Shown here: positions 60,317 to 64,000 of the stretch, piece by piece
How the letters are laid out: each line of letters begins with the position of its first letter
How positions within the stretch are numbered: the stretch's first letter is position 1
Assembly (NCBI GenBank): GCA_944342015.1
Contig: CALVMC010000002.1
Span: 1 to 64,000 of the forward strand
DNA length: 64,000 bases
Source of the DNA: an uncultured Clostridia bacterium
GTDB lineage: Bacteria; Bacillota; Clostridia; Christensenellales; CALVMC01
Direction of reading: 5' to 3'
Notes under the pieces: model-generated
Database searches by the model: none
The model's input: only the letters and a program-made list of their open reading frames with translations
Told to the model about the DNA's origin: nothing
Position numbers and translations under genes: made by a program

Positions 60317-62977
60317 TTAAATCTGATTTTTTACCTTTGATTTATCTGTAAATCTTTGTATGAGTTTAACTAATTCCGATACAACAATTACGCTGAAAGA
60401 GATCCCTATAATTTTAAGCCATGTAATTGCAGAAAGGGGTTCTGTCATAAAAGCGGCTTTTCCGAACTGAGTAATAATTATTTGTAACGCAAAAGCAATA
60501 ACAAACACTAAAATCATAAGCCGGTTTGATTTGAAATTTTTAATAAGACTTTCATTTCCTAGTTCCCTGCTGTTGAAAGCATTGAAGAGCTGAAAGACAA
60601 CAAACATGGTAAACAGAACGGTAGACTCTTCCGCTTCCGAAACGGCAAGGAAATTAAAAGCCGACTGAAACATAAAAATAATGCTGATAAAAATACCGTT
60701 CACCAAAATATTGGTAAGCATTTTTTTATTTACTATGCTGCTGTTTCTCGGATTGGGTTTTCTGTCGAGAAGATTTTCCCTGATAGGTTCGAGTCCCAAA
60801 GTAAGAGCCGGCGGACCGTCCATAACAATGTTTATCCAAAGCAGTTGAAGAGCGGTAAAAGGAGACTGAAATCCTATAAGAACCGATAAGAGTACAACGA
60901 TAACCGAAGAAAGATTAACTGTCAGCTGAAACTGTATAAATCTTTGAAAGTTCTCATAAATACCCCTGCCCCAATGTATTGCCTTTACGATAGTTGAAAA
61001 GGAATCGTCAAGAAGGACTATATCGCTTGCTTCTTTGGAAACTTCGGTTCCGGTAATTCCCATAGCGATACCAATATCGGCATTTTTAAGTGCGGGAGCG
61101 TCGTTGATACCGTCCCCTGTTACAGCAACGACATTACCTAAGCTTTTAAGAGCATTGACGACTCTCATTTTGATTATGGGAGTACTTCTTGCGATAACTC
61201 TGATTTTGGGAACTAATTTTTTAAGTTCGGTATCGGAAAGAGGTTCTAATTCCTTTGCTTCTACCGCAATACCGTCCTTACCGATAATATTGAGTTCCTT
61301 TGCGATAGCGGTTGCGGTAACGATATTATCTCCCGTCAGCATCTTAATTTCAATACCCGCTCTTTTACAGTCTTTAACTGCCTTGTATACTTCCTTTCTT
61401 ATCGGGTCGGCAATCGCAACAAAACCGTCGAAAATCATATCACATTCGATTTCGGCACGGTGTTTTTCATAGTTAACTTCCTTTTCGAGTGTTTTATGGC
61501 AAAAAGCGAGAATTCTGTAAGCCTTTTTTTCGAACTCTTCCATTTTGGAAGAAAGCTGCTCTTTTGCAAAAGAATTCATGGAACACATATCCATAATTTT
61601 TTCAGGACTACCTTTGGAAAAAGCGGTAATTGCCCCGTCTTTTATTACGGTAGTCATATTTTTGTTTTCCGAACTGAAAGGAAAGCTGTAAACGATTTTA
61701 TATTTTTTTCGCCATTCGTTATAGTCGTTACCGCATTTATTGAGAGCGACAAGAAGAGCGCATTCCGTAGGATTTCCCACAAATCTGTTTCCCTTTTCGT
61801 CGAAATTGACGTTTGCGGTAGAGTTGAGTGCGAAATTTTTGATAAGATTAATATCGTCAAGATTTTTAACTTCTACATTCTTTCCTTTTTGAAAAACGCT
61901 CATAACCGTCATTTTATTTTCGGTAAGAGTTCCTGTTTTATCCGAGCAAATGACATTTACCGAACCTGCCGTCTCGCAAGCGACCATTTTTTTAACGAGA
62001 GCGTTCTGTTTTGACATTTTAATAATATTTATGGCAAGCGAAACTGCAACGATTGTGGGAAGACCTTCGGGAACGGAAGCGACAATAAGGACAATACTCG
62101 TAATAAAGGCTTCGGTTACCGTTTCAAAATTTGCAGTGCCCGCAGAAAGAAAAACTGTAAGCTGTATAAGAAAAACTATAAGAGCGACAACCGAACCTGC
62201 AATCGCTATAATTTTTCCGAGTTTGGCAAGTTTTTCTTGTAGCGGAGTCTGGGATTTTTCGGTATCGGAAAGTTCTTTTGCTATTTTTCCGAATTCGGTA
62301 TTATCGCCGATACCCGTAACGAGAACCCTTCCGCTTCCTCCCGTAACAAAGCAACCGCTGTAAACCATATTGACTCTTTCGGCGACCGGAGTATTTTCAT
62401 TGATGATAGTGGTTTCCGAATTTTTCTTAACGGGAAGGCTTTCGCCTGTCAGCGAAGATTCGTCAATTCTCAAATCCACGCTTTCTATAAGACGACCGTC
62501 TGCGGGAGTTTTATCCCCCGTAGACAATATAAGAATATCACCTACGGCAACATCTTTTTGGGAAATATAATCGACTTTTCCGTTTCTTAAAACTTTAACC
62601 TGAGTATCTTCGGTAAATTTATTCAAAGCTTCGAATGCTTTTGCGCTGCGCCCTTCCATTACTACCGTGATGACGACAGAGAGCAAAATAGCCACGAAAA
62701 TACCTATTGTTTCTATAAAGTCTGCCTTTCCTGTTTTGATATATTCGAAAACGCAAACTCCGACTGCGATTAAGCCTGCCGCAAGCAGCATAATAATCAT
62801 CGGTTCTTTGAAAGCAAGGAAAAACCTTTTAATTAAACCGTCCGCTTTCTTTTTTGAAAAAACATTCTTTCCGTATTTTTCAACGCTTTTTAAAACATCG
62901 GAATCGGTAAGCCCTACTTTTTCGTCAACGCCTGCATCGCTCAAAACCTCATTTTTACTTTTAAGAAAATCCTGCAT
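60317..62977 (-). CDS. P-type Ca2+/Mn2+ ATPase under Mn riboswitch
   Basis: The 886-aa P2-type pump has the N-terminal cation ATPase domain, TGE loop (LTGESLPVKK), transmembrane VPEGLPTIVAVSLA, phosphorylation site CSDKTGTLTEN, TGDGINDAPALKNADIG and WINIVMDGPPALTLGLEP. These are SERCA/PMR1-like features for calcium or manganese. With the manganese riboswitch upstream, the closest functional analogues are YoaB of Lactococcus and MgtA/CaxP-type pumps of streptococci, which export Mn2+ or Ca2+. The start has GAGGT 5 nt upstream. Confidence 0.92.
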   Translation of the reverse strand: MQDFLKSKNEVLSDAGVDEKVGLTDSDVLKSVEKYGKNVFSKKKADGLIKRFFLAFKEPMIIMLLAAGLIAVGVCVFEYIKTGKADFIETIGIFVAILLSVVITVVMEGRSAKAFEALNKFTEDTQVKVLRNGKVDYISQKDVAVGDILILSTGDKTPADGRLIESVDLRIDESSLTGESLPVKKNSETTIINENTPVAERVNMVYSGCFVTGGSGRVLVTGIGDNTEFGKIAKELSDTEKSQTPLQEKLAKLGKIIAIAGSVVALIVFLIQLTVFLSAGTANFETVTEAFITSIVLIVASVPEGLPTIVAVSLAINIIKMSKQNALVKKMVACETAGSVNVICSDKTGTLTENKMTVMSVFQKGKNVEVKNLDDINLIKNFALNSTANVNFDEKGNRFVGNPTECALLVALNKCGNDYNEWRKKYKIVYSFPFSSENKNMTTVIKDGAITAFSKGSPEKIMDMCSMNSFAKEQLSSKMEEFEKKAYRILAFCHKTLEKEVNYEKHRAEIECDMIFDGFVAIADPIRKEVYKAVKDCKRAGIEIKMLTGDNIVTATAIAKELNIIGKDGIAVEAKELEPLSDTELKKLVPKIRVIARSTPIIKMRVVNALKSLGNVVAVTGDGINDAPALKNADIGIAMGITGTEVSKEASDIVLLDDSFSTIVKAIHWGRGIYENFQRFIQFQLTVNLSSVIVVLLSVLIGFQSPFTALQLLWINIVMDGPPALTLGLEPIRENLLDRKPNPRNSSIVNKKMLTNILVNGIFISIIFMFQSAFNFLAVSEAEESTVLFTMFVVFQLFNAFNSRELGNESLIKNFKSNRLMILVFVIAFALQIIITQFGKAAFMTEPLSAITWLKIIGISFSVIVVSELVKLIQRFTDKSKVKNQI

Positions 62978-63047
62978 ATATACCTCGTCTATATATTATT
63001 ATTAATATCCGACCGTCTTATTACACTTGACCGAATATTTAATATAA

Positions 63048-63076
63048 AACAAAAAGATCCGCTATACACGGATCCT
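63048..63076 (-). terminator. Riboswitch expression-platform terminator
   Basis: GATCCG and CGGATC pair around a 7-nt loop and run into TTTTTG on the minus strand, between the aptamer and the ATPase start. This fits transcriptional control by termination/antitermination. Confidence 0.75.
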
Positions 63077-63109
63077 TGTTAAGCACATTAAAACCCATAA
63101 TATAGCATA

Positions 63110-63207
63110 AAGCACATTATGAGTCTCGTTATTTAAGGCAAACCAGGTTAAAAACCGAGATTGTTGACTTGCCTCACACAGAGTGTGAAAACTACTCCCT
63201 CAATAAA
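63110..63207 (-). promoter_or_regulatory. yybP-ykoY manganese riboswitch aptamer
   Basis: On the minus strand the conserved elements appear in order: AGGGAGTAG, a CACAC/GTGTG hairpin, GGCAAGTCAACAATCTCGG closed by TTGCC, an inner GGTT/AACC hairpin, and ACGAGACTCATAA. The 5' TTAT-GAG pairs with CTC-ATAA with one bulged T to form P1. These match the yybP-ykoY family (GGGGAGTAG, GTCAACA, CGAGAC), which binds Mn2+ and raises expression of exporters and P-type ATPases. The first G of GGGGAGTAG is A here. I identified it from memory of the motif, not by a covariance search. Confidence 0.82.
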
Positions 63208-63210
63208 TTT

Positions 63211-63239
63211 AGTTTAACATTTTTATAAATAAATGTAAA
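63211..63239 (-). promoter_or_regulatory. Promoter of the manganese riboswitch
   Basis: TTTACA, 17 nt, TAAACT; transcription would begin near 63204, right at the aptamer P1 stem. Confidence 0.65.
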
Positions 63240-63249
63240 GCGAAATTAA

Positions 63250-63999
63250 TCAGTCTTCCATTAATTTTTCGAGTACCGCAATTCTTATACAGCAAACCAG
63301 AATTTCGGCGGAAATCGATATTTCTTCCAAAGAACAACATGAAGGAGCTATTCTTATATTACTGTCGGAATCGTCGATTCCCATAGGATAAGTTGCGCCG
63401 GCAGGAGTCAGAGAAAGACCGCATTCTTTGCATAAATCTATAACTTTGGCAGCGCAGCCTTCGAGAACATAGACGCTTATGAAATATCCGCCTTTTGGTC
63501 TAGTCCATCTTACGACATCGCTGTCGGTCTGAAAAGCATTTTTAAAAATAGTAAGAAATGCGTCGAACTTAGGTTTTAAAATAGCGGCATGTTTTTTCAT
63601 ATGTTCGAGTACGCCTTCGGCGGTTTTAAAAAACTCGTAATGCATCCACTGACTCATTTTATTAGGATTGATTGTCTGAGCGCCCATTCTTTTAACGGCC
63701 TCTGCGATATTGTTTTCGCTCGAAGCAAAAAAGGCGACTCCCCCGCTTGCAAAGGTAATTTTCGATGTTGACGCAAAAATATAAACTCTGTTGGGATTTC
63801 CCGCTTCATTGCAAAGGTCGAGAATGTTAAGAAGTTTATCGTCGTCGCCGCTTAAAGAATGAATAAAGTAAGCCTGATCCCAGAAAATTCTGAAATCCGA
63901 AGCTGCGGTTTTCATTTTTGCAAGTCTTTTTACGGTTTCGTCGCTGTAAGTAATTCCGTCGGGATTGGAGTATTTGGGAACGCACCAAATACCTTTTAT
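63250..63999 (-). CDS. PLP aminotransferase, partial
   Basis: The gene runs off the right edge; about 249 C-terminal residues are visible. They show VPKYSNPDGITYS, the aspartate-binding WDQAYFIHSL segment and the PLP lysine in ASTSKITFASGG. The pattern resembles the fold-type I aminotransferases grouped with the MocR/YhdR-like (aspartate or alanine-glyoxylate) family. Substrate cannot be fixed from this part. The frame is open to the window edge. Confidence 0.85.
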   Translation of the reverse strand: MKGIWCVPKYSNPDGITYSDETVKRLAKMKTAASDFRIFWDQAYFIHSLSGDDDKLLNILDLCNEAGNPNRVYIFASTSKITFASGGVAFFASSENNIAEAVKRMGAQTINPNKMSQWMHYEFFKTAEGVLEHMKKHAAILKPKFDAFLTIFKNAFQTDSDVVRWTRPKGGYFISVYVLEGCAAKVIDLCKECGLSLTPAGATYPMGIDDSDSNIRIAPSCCSLEEISISAEILVCCIRIAVLEKLMED

Positions 64000-64000
64000 T

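Overview
The window is AT-rich bacterial chromosome (roughly one third G+C by eye) with short intergenic spaces and tight operons. Gene content points to a low-GC Gram-positive of the Clostridia: yqfC/yqfD sporulation genes, spoVG, the dnaX-ybaB-recR and yqfC-yqfD-pgpH-ybeY-era-yqzL-recO clusters, pyruvate phosphate dikinase, type III glutamine synthetase and a rubredoxin-fused flavin reductase. Genus cannot be read from this; an uncultivated gut-type Clostridia lineage is a guess.

Layout. 1-2.0 kb: the C-terminus of a Pro-Glu repeat surface protein, a flavin reductase/rubredoxin, a 52-aa four-cysteine protein. 1.5-8.1 kb (minus strand): DNA repair and housekeeping (dnaX-ybaB-recR-deoxyinosine glycosylase; P1 peptidase; dgt-recX-birA). 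8.4-11.6 kb (plus): asnA-glnN, an ammonia assimilation operon. 11.7-15.3 kb: a small AAA ATPase and ppdK. 15.4-20.6 kb: the sporulation/era cluster, with a shortened PgpH and no phoH. 20.7-26.3 kb: an amidohydrolase, then an operon of a Re-citrate-synthase-like enzyme, thrC, a cupin regulator and a patatin. 26.4-29.6 kb: rpmE, a fused YqhQ-PrmC, and prfA. 29.8-38.4 kb: an MDR reductase lacking zinc ligands, murC, spoVG, an FGGY kinase, argF-PAP2-AMP ligase and a small membrane protein.

A tRNA-Ser(CGA) at 38.6 kb is followed by what looks like the remains of a mobile element: a divergent Cro/CI-like regulator pair with an operator palindrome and a frame-broken ImmA/IrrE protease. 40.3-51.7 kb carries a heterodimeric ABC exporter, membrane proteins, ung, a CtpE-like P-type ATPase and a large secreted propeller protein. 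51.8-54.0 kb: galU and dinB. 54.3-60.2 kb is a five-gene operon starting with an OLD-family nuclease/ATPase and continuing with a membrane-anchored phosphoesterase, ApbE, a NusG-II protein and a Gx transporter. 60.3-63.2 kb is a P-type ATPase preceded by what I read as a yybP-ykoY manganese riboswitch. The window ends inside an aminotransferase.

The most unusual signals are (1) the OLD plus ApbE/NusG-II/Gx operon, (2) five genes (dnaX, dgt, murC, the propeller protein, dinB) whose -10 box lies only 5-7 nt before ATG and which lack a Shine-Dalgarno, suggesting leaderless mRNAs, (3) the manganese riboswitch-ATPase unit, and (4) the decayed repressor/protease switch next to tRNA-Ser.
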